The notes under the pieces: model-generated
Databases searched by the model: none
Told to the model about the DNA's origin: nothing
What the model saw: only the letters and a program-made list of their open reading frames with translations
NCBI GenBank assembly: GCA_030544235.1
Contig: CM060470.1
Span: 30,768,098-30,832,097 of the forward strand
DNA length: 64,000 nt
Direction of reading: 5' to 3'
Source of the DNA: Lepturacanthus savala
Taxonomy: Eukaryota; Chordata; Actinopteri; Scombriformes; Trichiuridae
Shown here: piece by piece, positions 14,628-28,000 of the stretch
Numbering within the stretch: position 1 is the stretch's first letter
How the letters are laid out: each line of letters opens with the position of its first letter
Position numbers and translations under genes: made by a program

Positions 14628-16001
14628 GGAGCTCGAGCTGCAGAATGACTACCGCTATCGTAGCTACACGGCTGTCATTGAGAAAGCGCTGCGAAACTTT
14701 GAGTCCTCAACCGAGTGGGCAGATCTCATTTCCTCTCTGGGCAAGCTCAACAAGGTACAGTACGATAACTGGATGCCTTAAAAATACTGTAGCTGCTAAT
14801 GACTTTCTCCTGATATCTCGTGAATGGTCCACATTCAGTTAAGCATACAGTTAAGTCTCTGGATGTAGCAAATCTCTTTTCTAGTGTTTTAAGTATTAAT
14901 AGTTTCTTCAGTGTGTATATTGTGTGTCAACTTCACAGCTGCTTCATACGTTTCAGTTCTCTGTAGTTATGAGGAAGTGGTTGTTTGTTACAGACTGTGT
15001 TAGACCGCCTTATTGCTCAAGTCTTCTGGCCATTAATTTTGGGTCATAAATATTCCACTTTTCTATTTACTTGCAGTGCAGATGTTTACTTTGGAGTGTC
15101 TGTGTGTTGAAGTAGGCGAATTTATCCTTAAAGTACACACTGAATATGTACTTTGACACAGAATGTGTACTTTAGGTTTCATCTCTTAAACATGAAACTG
15201 AACCACATTTAGTTTAGTTTTATTGAGTGGCTCTGACTGTTTCTTACTTCCTATATAAACACTGTGGGCAATGGCCAACCTATTGTTTTTACTCCTTTTC
15301 TCTCTCTTTCTATTAGGCCCTGCAGAGTAACATTCGCTACTCCCTCCTGCCCAAGAGGCTGATCATAGGGAAGCGTCTGGCCCAGTGTCTGCACCCAGCC
15401 CTCCCCAGTGGAGTGCACCTTAAGGCTCTGGAGACTTACGAGGTCATCTTCAAAATCATCGGATCAAAATGGCTGGCCAAGGATCTGTTCATTTACAGGT
15501 GAATAAACTTAACAGTTTTACTTCTTCGATGAGAGATGGCCCCATTTCATGTGCAGTTTTTTATCTTGTAACTCTTTGTTGCATGTATTTTTTTTTAGCT
15601 CGGGATTGTTCCCTCTCTTGGGCCATGCAGCCATGGCAGTGAAGCCCGTCCTTCTGACACTGTACGAGCGTTACTATCTCCCACTGCAGAGGGCTTTGCT
15701 GCCCAGTCTTCAGGCTTTCATAACAGGACTACTGCCAGGCCTGGAGGAGGGACTGGAGGTCTATGACAGGTACACAGTGCATACAGGAGAAGACAGCATC
15801 TTAACCAGCATCTATTGCAAGAAATATTACTTAGACATGGTAATAAATGTTTTTAATGTTTTTTATTATTTAAAACAGCCTAAATAATAGATATATTAAA
15901 AAATAATATATAAAAAAAGTTGTAAACATAGTCTCAGGATAGTTTTATGCTATGTAAATCAATGACATATGCCATATGGCAACAAATCTAGAAAAAAAAA
16001 A

Positions 16002-16090
<89 letters not shown>

Positions 16091-19000
16091 ATAACAAAAT
16101 TGAATTAAAAAAATGAAGTTTACTTACCCCAGATAGTGAATTACATTTTTTTAATTTGGTGAAAATTGTTTCAAAATTCTGAATAAAAGACAACCTTAGG
16201 TCACGTGACAATGATGCTCACATGTCAAATGTGAGCAGGATATCCTGGTCATGTGACCTTATAAATTGTCCTTCAAAAATAAAAGCCCCTTTTTCATGCA
16301 TAACTGTAAAACATATATTTAATATTACAGCTTTTTGGAAAAATTAAGATGCAATGCAACAATATGCAACAGAGGATTAAATATTTTTAATCATAACATC
16401 CATTCTAGTACCTAAACTTTAATTTCATACAATAACCGTTTACTGATACATCAGAAGCTAATATATTAAAGTGTTGCTGGATGTGTGTTTTGAGTGGCAT
16501 ATTATTGAATGCGTGCCAGTGAATTTTCTCCACCTCATCCTCTTTCCTCTGTCCAGGACTGATGCTTTGCTGCTTAAGTTGTCACTGCTGGTGGGTCAGC
16601 AGGTGTTCTACGGGGCCCTGTGGGGCAGTATGCTGGTCAGCCCGTTGGTGCGACTGCCCGCCACGGTCTTCATTGTCACACACTTTGACCGCATGTTAAC
16701 CCTGCCCCAACAAATATACATGCTGGGCTATGACCATCGCCAGGTGGTAAGCATGTTTGTCTAACTTGTCACATGTGCTGTGGAGAGCAATTTAAACTTT
16801 TTCCATTGTGGACATTTGTTTTATCACATTTCAGCTCACTTGCTAAGTCTGTACCATTGCCATTTTAAGTCACTTCTCGGCCTCTGTGTTTCCAGGTGAA
16901 GTCGGTGTGTCTTTCACTGCAAGACTCAAATGTCCTGGTGCAGAGAAACACGCTAGAAATCCTGCTCTTTTTTTTCCCTTTTGCTAAATGCCTGGTGGGT
17001 TCATACATTATCCCGCTTACTTCTAGTTTCCCTGAACAAAATCTTTAGTTTTAAGCGTTATTTTGTCCATTTCTTGAAAAAGAAGCATTTGTTTATTTAC
17101 ACCCTGTTTATACATTTTGGTAACATTTTTCACAACAGCAAAACAACAACTTATTACTGACATCTAGGGAAGCTATTGTATTGCTAGACCATTCAGACAC
17201 AAGTAACACAGATGAGATAATCAGGTTATAAACAAATATAATATGTTGGCTAATATCAAACAGACAATGGCTAAACAAATATTTAGTTTGGACATATTAT
17301 GTGTTAGTTTTGGAAGTTGTCTTGAGTTACTTTCATTTCTTATCACTTTTGCATTGATTTTGGGATCCATCCTCTCCTATTGTTTCCTAGTCCTCATCAG
17401 CTACATGTGTGTTGTTGGTTTAGGATCCAGCGGTGACCAGTATTGCCATGAGTGTCGAAGACCTCACTACAGTGGTGTCTGCAGCTTTACTCACACTACT
17501 CCGCAGAGACATGTCCCTCAACCGGCGCCTCTATGCCTGGCTCCAAGGTTTTGATCAGTAGACAACACTTAAGTGATGAATCATGCGTATCAAACCACTG
17601 AGATCCATTATCGGTTCTCTCAGTTTTCTCATTAATGTTTGTCTTCACGTGTGTGTGCACTTGTGTTTTCAGGCACAGACACAAAAGGAGAAATGGTGTC
17701 ACCGCATCCCACCCTCTCCACTACCATAGAAGAACATACATCCTTCTACTTCAACACTTACTCCAGAGATTTCATTGTGCAGGTATATTACTCTAGTACA
17801 CAGATGCACACTTTCATCAGGTTTCACAAAATGTACATTGTGTGTGTCCATATTGTTTTCTTGTAAAATTCCATTTGTATCATTTTATTTTACAAAAATC
17901 ACGCTTTTGTCTGATTTTGTTTTTTTGACATGAAATATCAAGTTGACATAAGTAGTAAACAAACAAAATGACTAAAAGCAGCGTTTTCTGCTCTCAAGTA
18001 CAACTTTTCATCAGAAAATTGCAAAGGTAAGACACAATTTCTGCTAGTCGCTGTAAATAGGTGGTTATTTACCTTTATATACTTTGGTTGCTGGTTCACT
18101 GAGTTTTTGTTCTAGAGAAATGAAAGTGGTGCTGCTGAACTCGCTATGGTCTTTCATGAGGCGCTATTTATTTGTGTACCATGAAGTAGCAAAGAGGTAG
18201 CAATGGAATTGTGGAGAGTGGTTTGACTTTCTAATGCTATTTGGATTTTGATATTTGATAATTAATATGCTTGGTGTTTGAGTTGTGTTTGATGTGTGTA
18301 AAAATGACTTATTAGTGGTACATAATTAAAGCAGTGTTGTCTTTTGCTGTGGGGAGTCTTTGCATCCCCAATTAGGGGACCTTGGCATTTAACAGGTTAA
18401 GCTTAAAATAAAGTTGGGAAACAGGGTGAAACAGCTGGCCTGGCTCACCTAAGGTAAAAAAAATCCACCTACAGGCACTTCTAAAGTTCAATAATTGTGA
18501 TGTTATATATTGTTTGTTTAATCTTTACAAAAACTGAAGCATGAAAGCAACACATGGGTTGTTCGTGGGACTGTTTCTTGCCCGGGAAAAGTAACTTCTT
18601 GCAGTCAAGTAGCAGAAACTCCAGGAAGCACCTGTGCCTGGCCAAGAAACTGTCCTGCTCAGTAATATTTTTCTTGGCAAATAACCAGATTTAGCAACTC
18701 AACTAATTTAAACATGTCTGAACTAAACTATTCTGGTAAAGATTTTGAATCACATTTCAGCTTGTATATTAATTGAAAAGAAGCCGAATTTACAATTGAC
18801 ATGTTGGTCATGTGTGTCTATTTGAACAGTGCATTAATCTGTTTGTTTATATTTGTTGTCTGTTCCTCTCCTTACTCATCTGTTGTTGTTTTTAACCTCA
18901 GGCTCTGATAGACATCCTCAAACAGAAGGATGTAGAAACCAACCCAGAGAACGTGACTGGATACCTCAGGCCCTTTCGCATCATCGGAAGCCTGCTGGAT

Positions 19001-22000
19001 AAAGTGGAGATAGGTAAGCTGATGAGCAGTACAGCATACAAACAAGTCTGGAGTAAAAATAGCTTCTTCCAACACCACACTATTGCAAAAGCCAAACCAT
19101 TCCTGTGCTTTAAGAATTTAGAAACTGTCATCCATGCAGAATCAATCGATCCTCACTTGCCTGCAAATAATACAACATGCTGCTTCTGACAGGAACCAGA
19201 AAAAGAGACCAAATCACCCCATCCTAGCCAGTCTACACTGGTTACTGTTCAAATTCAGAATCCACTTCAAACTTCTTCTCTTCACATATAAATCCCTGAA
19301 TGAGCTGGCCCCCACTTACCTCACTGAACCCTTAACCCCCTACACCACTGTCAGATCCCTCAGGTCAGCCAACCAGGGCCTTTTAAAAGCAAAACACAGC
19401 AATTTCCAACACAGAAGTGACCATGCTTTCTCCATTATAGCCCCCATACTTTGGAACAGCATGAACAACCTGTGGTTTTGGCCCTGATATCACCTATTTG
19501 TGTTTTAGCCATCCTTTTGGTTTATCATTGTAAATATTTGCTGCCTCCATTATGTGTTCTATTTTAATTTAAATGTTTTCAACATTTTTGTTGGCTCTTC
19601 TATTTGTTTTGTTTCATTTGTACATATAAATCACTTTGATCAATTGCAGGTAGTTCTGGAATGTGCTCTGTAAATAAATTAGATTAATCAAATCCTTTGA
19701 TCCATCACTCTTTGCTTATGTCTCTGAGAGTCCTTTTACTGTGATGCCTCTGCCCAGGTCCATCAGTCTTGAGCAGTGTGATGCTGGAGGTGGTCCGGGC
19801 ATTCTACAGATACTGTCGAGAGATGGTAGGGGAGGAAACCATCGCCAGTTCAGGGCTCTCAGCCACCCAGCTGGCCAGGTGAGGGCAATAAATGAAAGAG
19901 CAGATGCACAAATGTTGACTGTCAAATTATTGCAGGATTAAATTAACAGTGTTATATCTTGAAGCCTGTCTTTATGTTTTCCCAAACCAGTAAGATAAAA
20001 GAGAATAAGAATGCAGCTGAGATCATAAAGGTGGTGAATATGCTTGTAAGCTCCATGAACAGTGAATACCTGTGGGAGTACATGACCCGACAATTCTGCA
20101 CTTCTCTCAGGTAAACCAACCATTACTGACACAGAACTTAATTATAATTCTTAATTATATTGAGCGATTCTACTTTTTAATACTAAAACCTATCAAGCGT
20201 TGATGTGACAGTATATTGTGTTAACCTAGAATAATTCAAGATTGTAGCTGAAAGTCTATCAAAATCATATAAAGCAGCATTACCAAGGACATATACAGTA
20301 TGTATTCTTATATACTTTCCCTGTTCCCTGTCAACTATTGATCAACAGCCATCACTGTTTCTGTTTCTATAGCAACAAAGCTGACCCAGCAACGCCACCT
20401 GAGCAGGATGGCAGTCATCCTGCTGCCTCTGTCATGGAGCTGTCCAATCTCATCATTTTCTTGCTAGATGTACTTCCTCTGGTAAATAACTAGCACGCTC
20501 AGGATATGAACCTTAATCAGTAAGGACAGATGCTTTCTGAAGCCAACTGGTACCTCATCACACAGGACTTATTTAATATTATATTATATAATAATATTAT
20601 ATATAATTATAATTATTATAATATTATACTTATATAATATTTAATATTTAACTCACAATTGTGTACTTGGTGGTTATATTGTATCTTGTGTTGTGTTATG
20701 GTAACTGTGATTTATAGGATCAGTGATAAATAATGTTTGTCAAGATGAGAAAGTCAAAAATAGTTTTGTCAGTGATCCTTTAATGTCAAGCAAGGCAAAT
20801 GTCTTCATTTTGGGTAAGAAAGGTCAGACATTAAAGTATTTTATATTAATTTTATATTCTAGCTCCCTTCCTAGTGAAAAGTAATAGCACCCAGAACAGA
20901 TATAATGGACATATTCAATAAATACTTAATATGTAGACAGATTTTTCTTTTTTTGTGATTGACAGGTTTGTATCTCTCTGGGTTGTACAGTAAGTTTTAA
21001 ACAAATATGAACTATTATACAACACCAGTTGATCCAGGTTTGACTCTAGGTCTATGGGTCAGTGAAAAATAATGTTTGGTCAGAGGAAAAAGTCAACTTT
21101 TTAAAATACAGTTTTAAGAAGCATTCATCAGGTCTTTTCAAAATGCACATTGTATATTCATGTTGTTTTCTTGTTATATAAAAGTTCATTTGTATCATTT
21201 GATTTTTTATTTGACAAAAATCACATTTTTGTTTGATTTTTGACACAAAATGTCAAATGGTGTAACCGAAAAAGAATGATCGATTTTAAATAATGAATTC
21301 ACCTACAATATAAAACTTGTTGATAGCATATGTTTTTCATTTTTTAAAACCTTTTAAGAATGTTAAACTAAAGTTTTTAAGGTTATACCACATGGCAGTT
21401 TTGTCACTGACCCATATACATAAACATGGTGTTCTTTATGCGTGTGCTTTCCCACAGGAGCTCCATGCTGATATCCAGTCCTGGTTTCTCCCTGAGATGC
21501 TGGGCACCATGTTGTGGACCATGCGCAGCAACATGGACTCTGTTAGCCTGGAAGATGTCACACAGGGCCTGTGCACCTGCTTCAAGGTCCTGAATAAGAT
21601 CCAGATGCCCGTGGCCTATTTAGACGCTGATATAGACGCACACACAGAGGAGTTGGAGTCACAGACACTAGAAGAGGAAGATGGAAAAAAACAAGTGAGG
21701 CATTATAAAGTCTGTGCCAATGTGGTTTATTTTAAAATGATGTTTTTTTGATGTTCGTCTGCCTCATCTTCTATAATCCTTTATTCAGGATTTGGAGGAC
21801 AGAGAGAAAGAGGGCAGTGTCGGTCAGCTTAACGGTCACCACGGAGACGAAGAGCTGAACAGAGATGAAGTGGATGAGGCAGAGCCTGCCGATTCTGTCT
21901 ACCCGGCACTCAGATCTGAAGACAGCGGTCTGGGAATCAGCGCCTCACCATCAGAGCAGCATCTACGATTAGGGATGGGGGCTATGGGAAATGGAATTTG

Positions 22001-25000
22001 CAAAGAAGGTGAAACGGTGTGGAGGAGGGGAGGCAGTGTAGACAGCATGACTCAGTGTCTGCAGGACATCCTGGCTTTCATAACCACAAGGTAAACTACC
22101 AAGCTGTTGGCAAATCAGATAGACCTCTTTGGGGGGACTTTATTAACGTTTTCACTCCTGTGTTTCAGATACCTGCTGGTGCAGGTGGAGGACGTCCGGG
22201 GACAGGAGGAAGGGCCACAACCTGACATAACGGCAGCTTCAGTGGATCAGAAGGTTTTGCCACCGGGCATAGGGGGACAGGAAATTCAAGACAAACTGAC
22301 TGAACTATTCACTCCAAACAAGCTTAAACATCGCCTTACATCCAATGCCCAGCTACCAGCAGAGAAGAAAAAAGACCGTCGGCATCTATGGTGTCTGGAC
22401 TGGGCAGTCGGCTACATGCCACGTGGCAGGGCAGAGATCTCTGAGGCCTGTCGACAGGCCTTCACTGCCACCTGCCACCTGCTGCTGGAGTGCACCACCT
22501 TTCCCATCTACCTAACTGAAGAGGAGACTGTGGCCCTCCATACAGACATGTTTGGTCACACAGGTCAGCACACTATTGGATTCATCCACGTTTAGCTACA
22601 TGATTTAACCCACGAAGCAGTAAAAAAGTGTTTTTTTTCTGTGTTCTATAGGCAGTGACATAAAAAACCTACCGGTGTGGCTGAGGTCTTTGATGATCTT
22701 ATCCTGCCTGTCCAGGGACTACAACATTCAGCACACTGCAGTGGCCTCTCTGTTGGAGCTCATCAACCACTCTCAGTCCTTAGTACTAGTGATCCAGGAC
22801 AAGCACAGACGCTACCAGGACTCTGAATCGAACCCACTAAGCGGGCGGCTGCAGATGGTCACCGTGCCACCCATCTTCCCCGCCGTGCTTCATTCTATAG
22901 AGGAGGGCACAGATTTCTATCAGGTAAGGTTAAAGCTGTGCAATTAATTGAAATTTAATTGCTATTTTGACTTGTGTGACAAAGACCAAAATCATATAAT
23001 AGAGTTGAAATGATATTTGGCATTTTTCATTGCACAATTTCAAAAAACAGAGTGAGTGTGCGAGTGGAGCATGAGCTATACATACACATACACACACAAA
23101 CTTAGAAATTTCCTTATTTTTGAAAGAAAATAACTGTTTTCAATAAAGATAACTTTAAACTAATCAGAAATCCACTCTATACATTGCTAATGTGGTAAAT
23201 GACTATTATAGTTGCAAAGTCTTGGTGCAATATCTACATAGGTGTATAGAGGCCCATTTCCAGCAGCTATCACTCCAGTATTCTAATGGTACAATGTGTT
23301 TGCTCATTGCGTCAGGAGGTTAATGTAATAACATTTTCTATTCATTTTACAACTCACTTTTCATGGAAGACTTCAAAAGGGAAACTGTTTTTATAACTCT
23401 ATCTATGGAAGTGTTAAAATTTTGCGTTTTGCATTTTTTCTGTGACCCAGAGGGTGTCCTTGGTGCTTTGGTGTCAGCTGGACACAGAGCGCAGAGAGCA
23501 CCACAGTTCCTGCGTGGATCTTTTCTACCGGCTTCACTGTTTGGCCCCATCAGCATTCATCTGTGAGGAGATTATCTGCCAGGCGCTATTGCACCAAGAC
23601 AAGGTAAATATACCTGCTGAACCACAATTATTTCATACATTTTACTTTTCTCCCAGTATCTTCTAGATATGTCAGTTTCACTGGGACACACACAAACTGC
23701 CAGGTCATATGATGAGATAAGCAAATAAACTACAGTAACACTGTGCGCCTTGTGTGTATCTGCCTTAGGCCATTAGGCTGGAAGCGCTACACCGTTTCAC
23801 TGTTCTATGGCACCTGACCCGGGAGATCTACAGCAACAGGACTATGTCCCTCCGACGCTCCTTTGACCGGTAAGTGCATAGTTGAGTTTGTGTTAGTGAT
23901 AGTTAGTCAGCAGTAAAGACAAATGGAAGGTTAATGCTTAATTTTTTCTGTCCCTGTCTTATTACTAGCGCTGAACGATTAATTGCATTTTCAATAATAT
24001 TGCGATATGAAAAAACAAGATTTTCTAACCGCAACGTGTGCAATTACGACATGATCATGTGACGCAAGCTAAAGAGTGAAGAACTTGGCTGCATCAACTT
24101 TTCATGCTGCCCTTTAATCTGTTGCAATCTGGCCCGACAGAACAGTCAGAAATGGACCCAAGTGAGACTTTAGCCACAAAGAGGAACAGCATGTGCAAAT
24201 GAGAGACAGACAAACTCCTCCTATCCTGACCTCAAACAAGTTGAACACAACTATATACATGTAGCTGGAGGGTATGTGGATGGGAGGCAGTGATCCCCTC
24301 CACTGCAGTCATTTAGTATGGCCACAACTCACATTTGTGTTCACACTGCACATCCGAATGTGGTTTTAGTGATCGGACCAGAGTGTGTCCTCAATACAAT
24401 TTGGGCGTGTACACAACTGTATTAGAACTGTCCACTTGTGATTGGATTACTCAAGACAGATGTTAACACCAGGCATGCAAAGGGCTAAGGGCAAGATACA
24501 AGTAATAATGTACATATTGGAATGCTAACAGAACAGCTGGATTTGAAACTAATTTCCTTACTAAATGTGAAATGTGTATCTGTTTCAGGTCTCTGTGTGT
24601 CATGGTGGACAGTCTCACCTCTACAGACAGCTCAGTGAGTGTAGCGGCTCAGTGCTGGCTGGTCAGGGCTCTTTCCCTCAATGACATCATTCGAATCCTG
24701 GAGCCTATTCTGTTGCTGTTGCTTCATCCTTCCACTCAGCGCTGCAACATTAAGAGCATCAAACAAAATCTCACAGCTGGTAAATTCATGTTGTGAATTC
24801 ACTTTGACACAGAAATGTACGGAGGTCCTCTGTTGACATGGAGATAAAAATAAATAAAGCATGGCCATAAGATACCAAAGCGTGGCCATGAGATTGAGAT
24901 TCAGACAATATGACTAACAACAGCCTAACTAACAACTGCAGGTGATATATGAGCAGCATGTTACAGTGTAAAAAAAACCTCAGGAGTGTGAAGAAAGCAT

Positions 25001-28000
25001 ATCACAGCATAATAAACATACTATAACCTGAACTCACCACTTCACCACTTCACCACTGCTGGCCATTTTACTACCATTTGTATTTTGATTAGATCACTAT
25101 TTTTGATGCAGTTTATCAATTAATTGTTGACAAATTACTGCCATGTTTTACCAGCAATAAATATGGAAATCATACATATTTGGATCTTCTCGCCAGTGTG
25201 TCATCCCTTGACAGTTCTTTATTAGCCTCTCTGCAATTTCTTATGTTTTTTGATAGTTGTCTGCTTCATGTTTACTGAGTTACAGCCACAATCAACACTA
25301 TCTCCATGGAAACAAAAACAATAATCTCATGGCCATGCATTAATTATCTTGTGGCCACGAGATAGTATGGCATTATTTATTTTGTATCCAATGTCACCAG
25401 ACAGGCTCCATAGAAATGTACTGTGGCTGTACGCTTAGTGTGTTTTGGGGTAAGCTAATCCACTTTTTTTCTTTTAAAGACAACCTGAAAGTCCTAAGCA
25501 ACAGAAGTCGATCCTCCACAAAATCATCTGGGACATCTGCGGACCCCACCGCCACTGAGGTCGCCAGTTTAAATCTCCAGGTCACCGTGGACCGGGAATC
25601 TCTGTGGGCAGAGTTAGACAGAGGGCCAGAAGCAGCAAAACTACTGGACACTCTAGTGGTTTCCCGCAGTGAGAGTGAAGAAACAGAGGAGGAGGAGGGC
25701 GGAGAGGAGGAGGAAGAAGCAGAGAGTGAACACACTGAGTCAGCTGACACCAGTTGTGCCCAGGTATCCACAGAGAACTCCAGCTCTGGCTCTGTCCCCT
25801 ACAACAGTATCGAGGAAGGAGGCCTGGTCAACGGCCTGCGGAGGATAGAATCCGAGCACACGCAGGCGTCTGATTCGCTATCGAGTGAGGACGAAGAGGA
25901 TCTGGAGCTGGAGGCCATGGCTAAGTCCCGCCTCCTAAAACAGGAGCGCGAGAAGCGAGAAGCCATCGACTCTTTGTTCCGCCATGTGCTGCTGTATCCT
26001 GTAGCGGGTGGCTGGAAACATCTCCTCCAAGGCTTGGCACTGCTGGACAGCCTCCTGAAGAGCAGCTCTCAGTGTCCCTTGATGGACGCCCTCACCACCA
26101 CCTCCCTGGACACAAGCTCCGCTGCACATTTAAACCTGGTCTCCAACCTCTTGCAGCGCCACCAGCAGGCTCAGGACGGCAAGGGGTTCTACGGCTGCTT
26201 GCTTTCCCCTTCCTCCTCCCCCTCAGCACCCCCATCCCTGCTCATTGAACTGCTGGTGTGCTTGTGCCTGCGCTTTCTGCGCTCTCATTACCCTTCCTAC
26301 CTGAACATCAGTCATCTGGACTTGCAGGGAATGAGGGAGGTTCAGGTGAAGAGTGTGGAGGTGCTGACACGGATGGTGAACCAGCTTGTCTGCAAGGTGC
26401 AGGGACAAGATGGCAATGTGGCGAGTTTGGAACCCATCCGCAAACTCCTCTCAGGATGCAAAGTGCAGCAATACGCTCTGCTTACACTTTCTGCATCCAT
26501 GTATGTGAGCCAGAGGGGGGTGGACAAGGGAGCATCCAAGAGTGTGGAGCTGCTGGATGAGCAGGGAGGGCTGTCAGAGGAGAGCCTGTTGAATCTTGGA
26601 GCAGGAGAGGTGCAGGAGCAGTACCCCTTACAAATGGAATTACTAAAACTTCTCCAGGCTCTCATAGTCCTGGAATACCATGTGTGGCCCGGTGGGGCTG
26701 TTCCTACGGCTGGGTCTGGTGGAACATCTGGTCAGCCTGGGGAGCCCCGTGAATCCCAGACCATTAGCACCCCCCTCACTCGTGAGTGGCAAACTGCTGT
26801 CCTCTTCCAGCAGTCCATCAAGGCGGCCCAGTATGTCCAGAGTCACCCCATCACAGCCCAGGGGATGTTCGTCTCCGCTGCAGCCAGGGCCCTGCGGCCA
26901 CAATACGGCTACACCATGCACCCACACTGGGTGTCACTGCTGTGCTCTTCACTGCCCTACTTGGGACGGTCATTAGGCATCATTGTGGCTCCACTCATCA
27001 GTCAGATATGCAGGAACTTGGATGAACTCATCAAAGTTCATGAGCATGATGGAGGAAAGACAAATCAGAGGTGCGAGCCTCACTGAAAACACAACATCTA
27101 TTTTCTTACATAGTTTTGTCACTTTTACAGCACTACACTGTCTAACAGGTGTCAAACATGCAGCTCAGGGCTAGAACCAACTCACTAAAGGGTCCAGTCT
27201 GGCCCACCAGCTTATGGTATAAAATATTTACAGTTTTGATTTGTAACTGGTTTGTAAGGCAGGAGATAACTCCACCGGCTGCTTAAAAAAACTATTCATT
27301 GTTCAGTGAGTACATTTTTTCAATTGCACTACAACCCACTTCATATCAAATTGTGCTGTATGTGGCCAATGAACTAAATTGAGATTGATATCCCTGCTGT
27401 TTAATGTATACTTTTACCTAGTTGCTTGCCTGACCTTCAATGTATTGGCTATCATGATGATTTATGATTCTTCTAGATGATTAAACAAGAGTAAGTTAGG
27501 ATATTACAGTGCTCCAAATTAAATGTCTGATATGCTTGTTTCTTCTGATCAGCCTGAGTGGTAGGAGAGAGAACATCGCCCCAGACTACCCTCTAACTCT
27601 ACTAGAAGGCCTGACCACCATTACACACTACTGTCTACTGGACAACAAGAGAGTAAGGAATAAAGTCCACACATACAGAGAGATGGACCCTTTACATCCA
27701 TGGGAATGTAAATGTTTTCTTCTCTCTCTCTCTGCCAGTCCCTGGTTGCCTGTGATCCTGTGGATGTCCGCAATGCACGCAACGCTGTGATCGAGGCGCT
27801 GCCACACATACTCAGTAGCATGGCATTGTTATGGGGCGTGATCCTGAGAGAAGAGATTCATAGACGGACATCTGACACTGTGCAGAGCAGCAAACACGCA
27901 TCTAGCTCTGTCTACTTTAAAAACACCAGGGTGTGTGTTGCAGCTATATATGTGTAATCAATGCTGTATGTTGTTTTTCATGTAACCCTGTGTGCATTAG

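Noticed and set aside
25416..27086. Separate 556-codon gene
   Set aside because: It is the largest dop1b exon (25480-27070) with intron read-through at both ends. The acceptor and donor and the phase fit the rest of dop1b.
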